NCBI GenBank assembly: GCA_019636795.1
Contig: JAHBWW010000001.1
Coordinates: forward strand, 620,001 to 684,000
Length of the DNA stretch: 64,000 nt
Direction: 5' to 3'
From: Phycisphaeraceae bacterium
GTDB taxonomy: Bacteria > Planctomycetota > Phycisphaerae > Phycisphaerales > UBA1924
Part shown: in pieces, positions 18,386 through 27,468 of the stretch
Layout: each line of letters opens with the position of its first letter
Position numbering within the stretch: position 1 is the stretch's first letter
Program-made: the position numbers and the translations under genes
Notes under the pieces: generated by a model
What the model was told of the DNA's origin: nothing
Database searches by the model: none
Seen by the model: the letters and a program-made list of their open reading frames with translations, nothing else

Positions 18386-19741
18386 ATGTCCACGCATGTC
18401 GACACCTTCCTTGCACAGCTCGAACAACGAAACCCAAATCAACCCGAGTTCCTTCAAGCCGTTCACGAAGTGCTCGAATCCGTCATGCCCCTTGTCCTCG
18501 ACACGCCGCGTTATCGCGACGCGGCCATCCTCGAACGACTCACCGAGCCCGATCGCACCATCCGCTTCCGCGTCACATGGGAAGACGATCAGCATCGACT
18601 CCGTGTCAACCGGGGATGGCGTGTGCAGTTCACCAATGCCCTCGGTCCATACAAAGGAGGCCTCCGCTTCCATCCCACAGTCAACGAAAGCATTCTCAAG
18701 TTCCTCGGCTTTGAACAGATCTTCAAGAACAGCCTCACCGGTCTCATGATGGGCGGCGGCAAGGGCGGCTCCGACTTCGATCCAAAGGGCAAGTCCGACG
18801 CAGAGGTCCGCCGCTTCTGCGAAGCTTTCATGCTCGAACTCTTCCGCCACGTCGGCGAAGACACCGATGTCCCCGCTGGCGATATCGGCGTCGGAGCACG
18901 CGAAGTCGGATTCATGTTCGGCCAATACCGCCGACTTCGCAACGCACACACCGGCGTCTTCACCGGCAAGGGCACCCCGTGGGGCGGCAGCCATATCCGC
19001 ACCGAAGCCACCGGCTACGGCTGCGTCGAGTTCTGCCGACTCATGATCGAAAGCGCAGGACACTCCATCGAAGGAAAACGCTGCGTCGTCTCCGGCTCAG
19101 GCAACGTCGCGCAGTTCGCCGCACAGCGACTCATCGCCCTCGGCGCCAAAGTCCTCGCGATGTCCGACTCCGGCGGCGTCATCTTCGACGAACAAGGCAT
19201 CACGCACGAACGCCTCGAATGGATCAAGGATCTCAAGAACAATCGCCGAGGCCGTATCGCCGAGTATGCCAACCACTTCAAAGGCGTCACCTACCGCGAA
19301 CACGCCGAGCCATGGGACATCCCCTGCGATCTCGCCTTCCCATGCGCCACACAGAACGAAATCTCGAAATCCGAAGCCGAAACGCTCGTCAAAAACAAGA
19401 CCCTCGCCGTCGTCGAGGGCGCCAACATGCCAACTCACCCCGACGCCATCAAGGTTCTTCACGCCGGCGGTGTCCTCTTCGCGCCCGGCAAGGCCTCAAA
19501 CGCAGGCGGTGTCGGATGCTCGGGCCTCGAAATGGCGCAAAACGCTGGACGCCTCCAATGGCCCTCCGCAACCGTCGAATCACACCTCTACAAAATCATG
19601 GCCTCAATCCACGACACCTGCCTCCAGCACGCCGCATCCGCGCCCCAGCTCCCCAAAGCCCGCCCGAACTATCTCCACGGGGCCAATGTCGGAGGCTTCA
19701 TCCGCGTCGCAGACGCCATGCTCGATCAAGGTGTCTGGTAG
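18386..19741 (+). CDS. gdhA: NADP-specific glutamate dehydrogenase
   Basis: Catalyses reversible reductive amination of 2-oxoglutarate with ammonium to glutamate, linking nitrogen assimilation to the TCA cycle. The 451-residue length fits the hexameric class. Motifs include GPYKGGLRFHPTVNESILKF with the substrate-binding Lys, LMMGGGKGGSDFDPKGKSDA with the catalytic Lys, and DVPAGDIGVGAREVGFMFGQ. The nucleotide-binding domain begins around KRCVVSGSGNVAQFAAQRL. GAGGT lies 6 bases before the ATG at 18386. Its last 16 bases overlap the tail of the convergent DUF3313 gene. Cofactor preference is inferred from the subfamily. Confidence 0.95.
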   Translation: MSTHVDTFLAQLEQRNPNQPEFLQAVHEVLESVMPLVLDTPRYRDAAILERLTEPDRTIRFRVTWEDDQHRLRVNRGWRVQFTNALGPYKGGLRFHPTVNESILKFLGFEQIFKNSLTGLMMGGGKGGSDFDPKGKSDAEVRRFCEAFMLELFRHVGEDTDVPAGDIGVGAREVGFMFGQYRRLRNAHTGVFTGKGTPWGGSHIRTEATGYGCVEFCRLMIESAGHSIEGKRCVVSGSGNVAQFAAQRLIALGAKVLAMSDSGGVIFDEQGITHERLEWIKDLKNNRRGRIAEYANHFKGVTYREHAEPWDIPCDLAFPCATQNEISKSEAETLVKNKTLAVVEGANMPTHPDAIKVLHAGGVLFAPGKASNAGGVGCSGLEMAQNAGRLQWPSATVESHLYKIMASIHDTCLQHAASAPQLPKARPNYLHGANVGGFIRVADAMLDQGVW

Positions 19742-20373
19742 CCCGCCTGCGCCTCCAGCGTCGCCCGCGCCTCATTCCGCGCCTTGTCAACCGCCAGCCG
19801 CATCAGCGCCGCCCACATCTCGGCCGCGTCCTCCGCGTCGTCGTAGGGATCGAACGCGTCCAACTCCATCTGGTTGCCCTTTCTCGATTCCACCAGGGCC
19901 CACACGCGCACGCCCGTCAGGCTGTCCACGATCTCGGCTTCGATCGCGGCTCCGCCAAGCCCCGCGCCGGTGATCTTCATCCCCGGATGAAGATTCATGA
20001 TCATCGTCGAACGCGTGATCTGCGTCAGCGCCATGCGCACACGCGCCACCCCCTGGCCCGCGCCCGTAACAATCGTGTAGTCTTCGCCCAGTTCCTTGAC
20101 CACTTGATCGCGCAGATACGCCGCAAGACGCTCGCCCTCTCCCTCCGGCAGGCCCCTCGTGTTCTCAAGCCGCAGCTCGACCTCATCGACCATGAACCGC
20201 TCATACCGCCCCAGGCCTTCAGCGCCCGTGGCCATCCCCAGGCTCAGGTTGTTGCGTTTCGTCAGCCCCTCATACGACGAGAGAAACCCGGTCCGATCCG
20301 GCAGTGTCTTCCCGCAGCCGCAGCACGCGATCATCAACACCATCAGCACGGCCGCAAGAATCGAGTGTCGCAT
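19726..20373 (-). CDS. DUF3313-family outer-membrane lipoprotein
   Basis: A 215-residue lipoprotein: MRHSILAAVLMVLMIACCGC provides the signal and candidate lipidated Cys (C17 or C20). The mature part matches the DUF3313 pattern, beginning GFLSSYEGL and including an RYERFMVDEVELRL strand and a region on degradation-resistant beta structure ending in EAEIVDSLTGVRVWALVESR. Its role is unknown. AGAGGA precedes the ATG at 20373 by about 7 bases. It is the last gene of a minus operon behind the Lol-like ABC transporter genes (31 bases downstream of the ATPase), which suggests it could be a substrate or accessory of lipoprotein export. The tail overlaps gdhA by 16 bases. Confidence 0.7.
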   Translation of the reverse strand: MRHSILAAVLMVLMIACCGCGKTLPDRTGFLSSYEGLTKRNNLSLGMATGAEGLGRYERFMVDEVELRLENTRGLPEGEGERLAAYLRDQVVKELGEDYTIVTGAGQGVARVRMALTQITRSTMIMNLHPGMKITGAGLGGAAIEAEIVDSLTGVRVWALVESRKGNQMELDAFDPYDDAEDAAEMWAALMRLAVDKARNEARATLEAQAGYQTP

Positions 20374-20404
20374 CTTCACTTCCTCTCGCTCAAGCTGAGC
20401 CTCT

Positions 20405-21136
20405 TCACACCCGTGACACCGCCGCGCCGCTCTTTGCTCGTTCCACCACCACGCCGTCGAGCAGATGCACCACCCGGTCGGCACGCTCGGCGATCGTCGG
20501 ATCATGCGTCACCATCACCATCGTGAGCCCGCTCGACGTGCGCAGTTCGGTCAGCACATCCAGAATCCCCTGCCCCGTCGCGCGATCCAGATTGCCCGTC
20601 GGCTCGTCGGCCAGCAGCACCTGCGGCTCGTTGATCAGTGCCCGCGCAATCGCAACCCGCTGCCGCTCACCGCCCGAAAGCTCCCGCGGCCGATGCTTGA
20701 GCCGGTGTTCGAGCCCGAAAGAGTCGAGCAACGCTTTGGCCCGTTCAAGCACCACGCCGCGCTCACGCAGATAGCCGATCTTGCCCAGCCGCACCATCGC
20801 CCCGATCGCCACATTCTCGATCACCGACAGCTCCGGCAGCAGGTGATAGAACTGAAACACGAACCCCACCTGGCTACTCCGGTACCGATCCAGTTCCCGC
20901 GCGCTCATCTCCTGCAGCGCTTTCCCGTCATATTCGATCGTGCTGCCCGTGTCGGCATCGGGCCTGTCCAGGCCTCCCAGCAGGTGCAGCAGCGTGCTCT
21001 TGCCCGAGCCCGAACTGCCCAGCACCGCCACCGACTCGCCGCGCGAGACATTCAGGCTCACCCCATGAAGCACCGGCACCCGCACATGCCCGAGGCGATA
21101 CGTCTTGTGCACATTCCTTGCCGCCAGCAGCGTCAT
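20405..21136 (-). CDS. lolD: ABC transporter ATP-binding protein (LolD/MacB-type)
   Basis: A 243-residue ATPase with Walker A GSSGSGKST (about residues 40-48), Q-loop around FVFQFYHLLPELSV, signature LSGGERQRVAIARAL, Walker B LLADEPTGNLD and the switch His in MVTHDP. The sequence class (HLLGGLDRPD, FYHLLPELSVIENV) is that of LolD, MacB and FtsE. With the adjacent LolC/E-like permease, 12 bases upstream, it likely extracts lipoproteins from the inner membrane for outer-membrane delivery. A macrolide-type exporter cannot be excluded. The gene symbol rests on family resemblance only. Confidence 0.85.
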   Translation of the reverse strand: MTLLAARNVHKTYRLGHVRVPVLHGVSLNVSRGESVAVLGSSGSGKSTLLHLLGGLDRPDADTGSTIEYDGKALQEMSARELDRYRSSQVGFVFQFYHLLPELSVIENVAIGAMVRLGKIGYLRERGVVLERAKALLDSFGLEHRLKHRPRELSGGERQRVAIARALINEPQVLLADEPTGNLDRATGQGILDVLTELRTSSGLTMVMVTHDPTIAERADRVVHLLDGVVVERAKSGAAVSRV

Positions 21137-21148
21137 CCGCTTCGCCCC

Positions 21149-22699
21149 TTATTCGAACCGCAACGCCTTGACCGGGTCCATCGTCGCCGCGCGCATCGCC
21201 GGGATCGCCGCGCCCAGCACGCACGTGCCCAGCCCCGCGATGAACACCACCCCCGCGTGCCACCAGTCCACCTTGTTGGGCACCTCGATGAAGTAGTACA
21301 CCCGCGGGTCCCACACCACGATCCCGAACGCCCCGCCCAGCCAGTCATGAATCGGATTGATGTTGTGCACGATCACCGCCGCCAGCGCCACGCCCGCCGC
21401 CGCCCCCACCGAGCCGATCACCAGCCCGTACCGCAGCCACAGCCACGCAATCCCCAGCATCGAGCCGCCCAGTGCCCGCAGGATCCCGATGTCCTTGGTC
21501 TTCTCGCTCACCATCGACCAGAAGATCGACAGCACCAGAAACACGTTCGTGAAGCACACGATCCCGAACACGAACAGCACCAGCGCCGTCTCCTTCTCCA
21601 CCGCCGCAATCAGCGTCGAGTTCTTCTGCTGCCACGTCCGGATGAGAATCACATCGCCATTGGGCACCTCGTCGCGGTGCGCCAGCGCAAAGGCCCGGTA
21701 CACCCCTTCAGCCACCTGCGCCAGCCGGTCCGACTCCACCCCCGCCGCCCCGCGCACCAGCACGCTCGTCACCCGCGCCGGATCCGTCCCCACAACCCTG
21801 GCCTTGGCCGGCACAACCTCTCCGGTCTCCGGGTCCACCTCTGTGTCAAACGGTCCCGCCGGCTCCACGCGATCGGCCCGCGCCATGTTCAGCATCGACT
21901 GCAGCGCGCTCAACTCCACCAGCACGATCTGGCTGTCGGCGTCGAAAATCCCGCTCTGAAACTCGTTGGCCACCGGAAACCGTCGCGTCACCGCCTTGGC
22001 AAACCGCCCGTTCGAATCCAGGCTCAGCAGCGTCATCGTCAGCCACCCGTTGCGCGGCATGAAGATGTTCTCGCTGGCGATCCCGCCGTCGGCCAGCGGC
22101 CGCGTCGTCGCCATCGGGATGTACCCGCCCCAGGACTGCCGCTGATTCAGCCCCGTCAGTTCGATCCCCGGCACCACCGCCGGTTCGTCGAGCCCCAGTT
22201 CGGGCCTGACCAGGTTCAACCCGTTGCGCTGCACCTGCCGCAGAAAATCCGCGTCGGTCTTCTCGGGCAGTCTCGGGTCGAGCCGCTCACGGTCCTTGGG
22301 CGTCGGCCTGTCGATCGGCTTCCAGTACAGCGTCCCCGCAAACCCCGTCACCCGGTCGAAACTCGGCCCATCGATCCCGCGGATCGACACCGCCTGCAGC
22401 TGATCGTCGGGCAGTTTGACCATGCCGAACGTCTCGATCAGCGGAGCCGCCGCCGCGACCGCCTCGTGCGCCTCAAGCCGCGCGATTAGATCCTCATAGT
22501 GCGCAAAGCCCACGTTGGGCCACGAGATCGCCACATCGCCGATCAGCGTCCGTCCCGATTCCTTGAGCGTCTCGAGAAACCCGCCCATCACCGACCACGT
22601 CACCAGGATCGTCGTCGTCGAGAGCATCACCGCCACCAGCGACAGCAGCGGCATGATCTTGCTCGTCAGGTAGCGTCGCGTCAGCAGGGATTGATACAC
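21149..22699 (-). CDS. lolC: FtsX-like ABC transporter permease (LolC/LolE-type)
   Basis: A 516-residue permease: an N-terminal membrane helix after YQSLLTRRYLTSKIMPLLSL, a long periplasmic domain of about 270 residues, then three helices near the C-terminus in the FtsX/MacB pattern (FVFGIVCFTNVFLVLSIFWS; EKTKDIGILRALGGSMLGIA; and the last helix before MRAATMDPVKALRFE). EKTKDIGILRALG and the terminal DPVKALRFE motif are hallmarks of LolC/E. It is immediately upstream of the ATPase (12-base gap) and 9 bases downstream of a ureohydrolase. Single permease rather than a LolC+LolE pair: a homodimer is likely. Confidence 0.85.
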   Translation of the reverse strand: MYQSLLTRRYLTSKIMPLLSLVAVMLSTTTILVTWSVMGGFLETLKESGRTLIGDVAISWPNVGFAHYEDLIARLEAHEAVAAAAPLIETFGMVKLPDDQLQAVSIRGIDGPSFDRVTGFAGTLYWKPIDRPTPKDRERLDPRLPEKTDADFLRQVQRNGLNLVRPELGLDEPAVVPGIELTGLNQRQSWGGYIPMATTRPLADGGIASENIFMPRNGWLTMTLLSLDSNGRFAKAVTRRFPVANEFQSGIFDADSQIVLVELSALQSMLNMARADRVEPAGPFDTEVDPETGEVVPAKARVVGTDPARVTSVLVRGAAGVESDRLAQVAEGVYRAFALAHRDEVPNGDVILIRTWQQKNSTLIAAVEKETALVLFVFGIVCFTNVFLVLSIFWSMVSEKTKDIGILRALGGSMLGIAWLWLRYGLVIGSVGAAAGVALAAVIVHNINPIHDWLGGAFGIVVWDPRVYYFIEVPNKVDWWHAGVVFIAGLGTCVLGAAIPAMRAATMDPVKALRFE

Positions 22700-22708
22700 G
22701 CCCCGATC

Positions 22709-23740
22709 CTAGCGGCCCCCGCCGCCCCCAGCCCGCCCCGCCCGCCCCGCCCGCCGCACAGCGTCAAGGGCCAGGATCTCAAAGATCACATGCCCCGCCA
22801 GCAGCGCCGTGTTCTGCGCGATATCCCGATCAGGCAGCACCTCGACCACATCGGCCCCGACGATGTTGAGCCCCGCCAGCGATCGCAGAATCGAGAGCAC
22901 CTGGCTCGAACTGAAGCCTCCGATGCTCGGCGTCCCCGTGCCCGGCGCGAACGCCGGATCGACCACGTCGATGTCGAACGTCACATACGTCGGGCGATCA
23001 GCCGCCGCGCGCACGAACGCAGCCAGCGCCGCCGCCCCGCGTGCGTCCCACTCGCCGCGCGTGATGATCGTCACGCCGTGCTCGCGGGCATACTCGAGAT
23101 CGCTCGCGCTGTTGAGCGGCCCCTTGATCCCGATCGAGATCATCGCCTTGGGGTCGATCAGCCCGCTCTCGATCGCGCGGATGAACGGCGAGGCGTGGCT
23201 CCACCGCTCGCCCCACACGCTCTCGACGGTGTCGAGGTGGCTGTCGAAGTGGACCAGCGCCAGCCCGCCCCCGGCGCCCCCGCCGAACTTTCTCCACGTC
23301 GCCTCGATGTTCGCGTAGGCCACCGAGTGATCGCCGCCGACCGCCAGCAGCCGCGTGCTCGCATCGCCCAGCGCCGCCGCCCACGCTACGACCCCTTCGA
23401 GCGTCTCGACAGGATGAAACGGCCGCACCGGCGCATCGCCCGCATCGGCCAGGCTCAGCACGCCGGGCACATCGACCCCGTGCTCGATCGAATACCGCTT
23501 GACATACGCCGACGCATCGCGAATCGCCCGCGGCCCGAAGCGTGCCCCGGGCCGGTAGGTCACGCCGCTGTCATAGGGCACGCCGTAGAGGGCCCAGTCG
23601 ATGGGGGCGCCGGGCTCGGCCGCGAGCACATCCTCGAGCCGCGGATAGCGGCAGAACGTACACACCCCGGCAAAGCGCGGGCTGGTGCGGGTGTCGATCA
23701 TGCGTGTCGCGCTGGTCGTCTTCTGGGGCTCTGAACTCAT
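22709..23740 (-). CDS. Ureohydrolase (arginase/agmatinase family)
   Basis: A 343-residue Mn2+-dependent ureohydrolase. Metal ligands are all present: H138 in GGDHSV, D166/H168/D170 in HFDSHLD, and D256/D258 in TFDIDVVDPAFAPGTG. YGVPYDSGVTYRPGARFGPR matches agmatinase/guanidinobutyrase rather than arginase. It hydrolyses a guanidino compound to urea and an amine; substrate (agmatine, guanidinobutyrate or similar) unresolved. It lies at the head of the Lol-like operon, 9 bases before the permease, with which there is no obvious functional link. The C-terminus is a low-complexity Gly/Ala/Arg tail, and the first ~20 residues may be too long. Confidence 0.88.
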   Translation of the reverse strand: MSSEPQKTTSATRMIDTRTSPRFAGVCTFCRYPRLEDVLAAEPGAPIDWALYGVPYDSGVTYRPGARFGPRAIRDASAYVKRYSIEHGVDVPGVLSLADAGDAPVRPFHPVETLEGVVAWAAALGDASTRLLAVGGDHSVAYANIEATWRKFGGGAGGGLALVHFDSHLDTVESVWGERWSHASPFIRAIESGLIDPKAMISIGIKGPLNSASDLEYAREHGVTIITRGEWDARGAAALAAFVRAAADRPTYVTFDIDVVDPAFAPGTGTPSIGGFSSSQVLSILRSLAGLNIVGADVVEVLPDRDIAQNTALLAGHVIFEILALDAVRRAGRAGRAGGGGGR

Positions 23741-24164
23741 CAGCGCATCCTACCCGATCGCCGCCCCCCGCGCCGCCCCCCGGTTGGCCCCTCGGATCGC
23801 CCCCCCAAGCCGCCGTCCCTGTGCCGCACATCACCACGGGTGCCATCGCTCGCGGCCCTCCTTCTTCTCCTCTTCCTTATTCTCCCTCCCCGCGCAGCGA
23901 TGCGGGCGGCTGGGTGCCATGGCCATGGCTTTGCATGGCCATGATGAAGCCATGTTGATGCCATGATGAACCAACGCTCTAGTCGCGACGGGATCGCGGC
24001 CGGATCAAGGCCGGGCGTCCGAAACTCGGCATTGCGCAGTGTCACGGAATGTGCGGTGGGCGGTCAGGGCTTTTGATCGTGGCCAAGCAAAGCCATGACC
24101 GCGGCACCCGGCCTACAGATTGATTTGAACCGACCGAAAGACCGAGAGACCGGGAGTTCATGCC
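23741..24164. other. Non-coding region upstream of orphan secreted protein
   Basis: A 424-base intergenic region. Its 5' part is a C/G-rich low-complexity stretch upstream of the ureohydrolase gene. It contains a notable self-complementary cluster at 23918-23943 and several nearby ATG-containing direct repeats (GATGCCATGATGAA). It does not encode any protein-like frame. Confidence 0.4.
23918..23943. repeat. Double palindromic decamer CATGGCCATG
   Basis: The self-palindromic decamer CATGGCCATG occurs at 23918-23927 and again at 23934-23943, separated by GCTTTG. The pair can form a 10-bp hairpin with a six-base loop. There is no T-tract, so a terminator is unlikely; an operator for a dimeric regulator or a simple fortuitous repeat are possible. 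Confidence 0.45.
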
Positions 24165-24917
24165 ATGTCGACTTTCACGCCTTGTGCTTCTGGCTTCTTT
24201 GCACTTTTCGCGGTTGCAGTGGTGGGGTCCGGACAACCCGGCAGACCTTCTGTCGATCAACTCCAGTATGTCTTCTGGATGCTGCCCGAAAGAATGACGC
24301 AGGAGGAGCGGTCCAGATTTGACTTGCCGACTCCGACAGCGGAGGACATCTCTCAAAGGCTCGTCGTCGATGCGCAGGCGCTTCTCATTCGCGCATCTCT
24401 ACTCGCGATGGCTAGCGACATTGCCGATGACATGGATGTCGCATTCATTGTCGCCCGCGCGGCGACCGAAGTTCAGCGTATCGCTGTGTCGCGCCCGGCC
24501 GAGCAGTACGTGCAAAGCCACGCGTTCGCCAGAGCGGATGCGACACTTGAGTGGCTGCCCGAGTCGGGCACTGGCGAGTCGTACGACATGACCCGGCTGG
24601 CGCTCTATATGCTCGCGCTGATCGCCATAGCCGAGGACATGGAAGAACGCATCATCAATCCGAACAACCTGATGATGGAGTTCAACCGCGGTTTTCCTCC
24701 ACGGCAAGACGATTCCGCATTCAATTACAAACCGCCGAAGAACACATTTGATGCTCGAGATCGTACGGGAAACTCTGTTCGGATGCTGCTCAGTAAATCT
24801 GGTGTGTCAACTCGAGATATTGAACTGATGGAAGCGGCCTTCGCTGATCAGTCACTGGGCGGAGTAAAATATATCATCGAACTTCGCAATCGGTTGACGA
24901 AAGACGATGCACCCTGA
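24165..24917 (+). CDS. Hypothetical exported protein
   Basis: A 250-residue protein beginning MSTFTPCASGFFALFAVAVV, a probable signal peptide or signal anchor. The mature part is helix-rich and acidic (Asp/Glu/Met/Ala) with segments such as DIADDMDVAFIVARAATEVQ and ALYMLALIAIAEDMEERIIN, and a C-terminal DIELMEAAFADQSLGGVKYI. No known domain was recognised. GGGAG at 24152-24156 lies 8 bases before the ATG. Base composition and codon use are less skewed and less GC-rich than its neighbours, so horizontal or lineage-specific origin is possible. It stands alone between unrelated operons. Confidence 0.65.
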   Translation: MSTFTPCASGFFALFAVAVVGSGQPGRPSVDQLQYVFWMLPERMTQEERSRFDLPTPTAEDISQRLVVDAQALLIRASLLAMASDIADDMDVAFIVARAATEVQRIAVSRPAEQYVQSHAFARADATLEWLPESGTGESYDMTRLALYMLALIAIAEDMEERIINPNNLMMEFNRGFPPRQDDSAFNYKPPKNTFDARDRTGNSVRMLLSKSGVSTRDIELMEAAFADQSLGGVKYIIELRNRLTKDDAP

Positions 24918-25011
24918 CCAATATCCGGACCGGCATTACTGCGTACCGATCGGGCCGTCAACGGCACCATCGTCCTGCGCTGGACCAGCACCCGCGCGGG
25001 CGGAACCTCGT

Positions 25012-25866
25012 TCACCCATCCAGCCGCACCACCACCTCGCCCTCGCCCGCGACGAACCTGTCGCCCTCAGCCACCCACTCGGTCCGCACCACCGCGCCTG
25101 CATCCATCGCCCCGCCTGCCCCGCTGCCGATCTCGAGCACCGCGAACGCATTGGGCTGGTTCCGCCGCCGCGTCGTCGTGGCGCTTGCGACCTGCAGCAG
25201 CATCACCGTGTGCGCCCCCGCTCCCGCCCCTGCCCCGGCCTGCTCAACATACTCGTCGAGCTCGATCTCCCGGCTCACCATCGCCTGCTGATGCAGGTGC
25301 CCGCTGAGCACCGCGTGCACCCGCCGCCGCGCCAGCACCGCCATCATCGCCTCGCCATTGCCGATCACCCGAAACCCTGGCAGATCCTCAGGCACATAGA
25401 ACGGATGATGCACCACCAGCGCGCGAAACCGCGCCGCGCTCGCCGCCGCAAAGAACGCATCGGCTTCGGCAATCTGCGCCCGGCTCAGCCGCCCATGCGA
25501 CCAGTTCCACGATAAGTCCCAAGGCCGCGCCGAGTTGAGCGACAGGATCGCCACCTTGTCGGTCGTTAGCGCGCTCATCGTGATCGGCTCGATGTGCCGC
25601 CGATACCGCCGCAGCGGAGCCGTGAACCGCTCAACCAGATCAAACACCGGCAGATCGTGATTGCCCGGGGTCGAGAGCACCGGCGCCCCCAGCGCCGCGA
25701 TGAACGCCGCCGCCCGCCGAAACTCGCGCGCTCTGGCCGCCATGGTCAGATCGCCGCTGATGACGACCAGATCCGGCTCGATGCCGCGCACCGCCGCGAT
25801 CACCGCTTCGATCAGATCCTCGTCGGCCGCGCCGAAGTGAATGTCCGACACGTGCGCGATGCGCAT
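25012..25866 (-). CDS. Calcineurin-like metallophosphoesterase
   Basis: A 284-residue member of the binuclear metallophosphoesterase family (CpdA/YfcE-like). All five signature blocks are present: D8/H10 in HVSDIH, GD at 38-39 (VVISGDL), GNHD at 68-71, VVHHPF, and SGHLHQQ. It hydrolyses a phosphodiester or phosphomonoester; cyclic nucleotide, nucleotide-sugar and lipid substrates are all possible. It abuts the diacylglycerol-kinase-like gene exactly (next base after its stop), implying co-translation and perhaps linked lipid-phosphate chemistry. The last ~60 residues form a beta-rich appendage. Confidence 0.9.
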   Translation of the reverse strand: MRIAHVSDIHFGAADEDLIEAVIAAVRGIEPDLVVISGDLTMAARAREFRRAAAFIAALGAPVLSTPGNHDLPVFDLVERFTAPLRRYRRHIEPITMSALTTDKVAILSLNSARPWDLSWNWSHGRLSRAQIAEADAFFAAASAARFRALVVHHPFYVPEDLPGFRVIGNGEAMMAVLARRRVHAVLSGHLHQQAMVSREIELDEYVEQAGAGAGAGAHTVMLLQVASATTTRRRNQPNAFAVLEIGSGAGGAMDAGAVVRTEWVAEGDRFVAGEGEVVVRLDG

Positions 25867-26829
25867 CTACGCCCCCTCGCCAACCGCGCGCGGCACCAGC
25901 ACCACCAGCGCCCGCGGCCTGATCGCAAACCGCAGCGGCACCGCCAGCGACCGAACCTCGCCGTCGATCGACACCGCCAGCGACCGGCGCGCCGCACGCA
26001 CCTCAAGCCGGCCCGCGCACGCTGCATCCATGCCCCCGTCGCGCGCGATGGTTCCCGTCGCCAGCGTCGTGAGCAGTTCGAGCGGTGCCAGCGCCCCCGC
26101 GTGCCGCGAGGCATACACGCCCAGCACCCCGCCCTCGAGCGTTGCCCGCCGATGCTCGCCAAAGCCGCCCACCGCCATCGGGTTGCACGTCACCGCCAGG
26201 CACCGCGTCCGCACCCGCGCCGACCCGCGATCCGATGCGATCTTCAGCCGCAACGCCGGCGAATCAAACGCCGCCCGCACGAAGCGCACCAGACTCGCCA
26301 GCCGCCCGCCCGCCGTCGGCTCAGTCCGCAAACCCTCGCGATGCTCAGCCATCGTCGGCACCACCCCGATCAGCGCCGAATGCAGATACACATGCCCGCC
26401 AACCTCGGCCGTATCGATCCGCCGCACGCACAGGCGATCGAGGCTCTCGATGAGCGCGTCAGGCTCGGGCAGATCCAGATCGCGCGCGACCAGGTTCATC
26501 GTCCCCATCGCCAGCACCAGCAGCGCCGCCCCGCTCGCCTCCGCCGCCGCGCCCGCAGCACTCACCGTCCCGTCGCCTCCAATCGCAACGATCACATCAA
26601 GCGCAGGCTCGCGCTGCATCGCCGCGATCTGCTCGCCCATCGCCCCCGCATCGCCCGAAACCTCGGCCCCGCGCCGCTCAAGCGCCTCGCGCAGAGCCTC
26701 CGCCACCTCGCCGCACCGCGCACCTTTGCCCGAACCGCAGTTGATCACCAGCAGCACACGCTTGCCCGCCCACGCAAACGCTTCCGCCATTCCCTCATCA
26801 GGCAGCGACATGGATTCGAACGGCTCCAT
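25867..26829 (-). CDS. Diacylglycerol/lipid kinase (DAGK catalytic domain, YegS/DgkB type)
   Basis: A 320-residue lipid kinase. KRVLLVINCGSGKG is the entry strand and phosphate loop, GGDGTVSAAG (84-93) the catalytic glycine loop, and AMGTMNLVARDLDLP replaces the more usual PLGTxND motif, indicating a divergent subgroup. The C-terminal half is the beta-sandwich (SVSIDGEVRSL). It phosphorylates a diacylglycerol, sphingoid or undecaprenol-type lipid with ATP at the membrane; substrate unknown. It is 9 bases downstream of the zinc-ribbon gene and abuts the phosphoesterase. Confidence 0.85.
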   Translation of the reverse strand: MEPFESMSLPDEGMAEAFAWAGKRVLLVINCGSGKGARCGEVAEALREALERRGAEVSGDAGAMGEQIAAMQREPALDVIVAIGGDGTVSAAGAAAEASGAALLVLAMGTMNLVARDLDLPEPDALIESLDRLCVRRIDTAEVGGHVYLHSALIGVVPTMAEHREGLRTEPTAGGRLASLVRFVRAAFDSPALRLKIASDRGSARVRTRCLAVTCNPMAVGGFGEHRRATLEGGVLGVYASRHAGALAPLELLTTLATGTIARDGGMDAACAGRLEVRAARRSLAVSIDGEVRSLAVPLRFAIRPRALVVLVPRAVGEGA

Positions 26830-26838
26830 GTTTGAACA

Positions 26839-27468
26839 CTATCCGCCCGCCGCGCCCGCCGTCGCCTTGGGGCGTCCGCACTCAGGACACACCTCAAGCG
26901 GCCCCATCGCGTACCCGCACCACACGCAGTCCCCACGACCCAGCCGCACGCGCCGTCGCCGCACCGTGAGCATCATCGGCAACACAAACACCAGCGCCCA
27001 CAACGGCACGCCGAACATCAGCGGATTGAGGATCAAACCCAAAGGCACGAACCCAATCCGCAAGTGTTGACCATCCCCCTCAATACTCAGGACTCCATCG
27101 GCCCAACTGGCCTCCACTTCTTCGATCACCGGCAATGGCCAGCCGGAACGCTTGACAATCATCATCAGCATGCTCCAGTTGTCCACCACGAAGCGCACAT
27201 CATAATGGCGATAGCCGAACGTCCCGACTATGTAGGCATAGTTGGGCTCGGGCCACGGCTCAGCGTGCGGCGAGCGCACCGGCCACCCGCGTGCGCGCGC
27301 CGCATCATCGACCAGATGCGCGATCATCGGCGGTCGCGGCACACGCAGGACGCGAAACTGCCACAGCGCATACGTGTTGTTAATCGAGGCCAGCACCAGA
27401 ATCGTCACCACCAGCGCCAGCACCAGCCGTCGGACCTCACCAGTCCGCACCAGCACCGACGCGCTCAT
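26839..27468 (-). CDS. Two-TM membrane protein with C-terminal zinc ribbon (paralogue of next gene upstream)
   Basis: A 209-residue protein: N-terminal TM (RRLVLALVVTILVLASINNT), an extracytoplasmic domain with RGWPVRSPHAEPWPEP and RSGWPLPVIEE, and a second TM near residue 170. The C-terminus is a zinc ribbon, two CxxC pairs (DCVWCGYAM ... EVCPECGRP). The same backbone, without the zinc ribbon, recurs in the adjacent upstream gene, so the two are tandem duplicates. The ATG overlaps the upstream stop by four bases (ATGA), indicating translational coupling. Function unknown. Confidence 0.75.
   Translation of the reverse strand: MSASVLVRTGEVRRLVLALVVTILVLASINNTYALWQFRVLRVPRPPMIAHLVDDAARARGWPVRSPHAEPWPEPNYAYIVGTFGYRHYDVRFVVDNWSMLMMIVKRSGWPLPVIEEVEASWADGVLSIEGDGQHLRIGFVPLGLILNPLMFGVPLWALVFVLPMMLTVRRRRVRLGRGDCVWCGYAMGPLEVCPECGRPKATAGAAGG

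Noticed and set aside
20465-22489. 674-codon plus-strand open frame
   Set aside because: It is antisense to the clearly recognised LolC/LolD-like genes, Arg/His/Pro-rich, and explained by skewed GC-rich codons.
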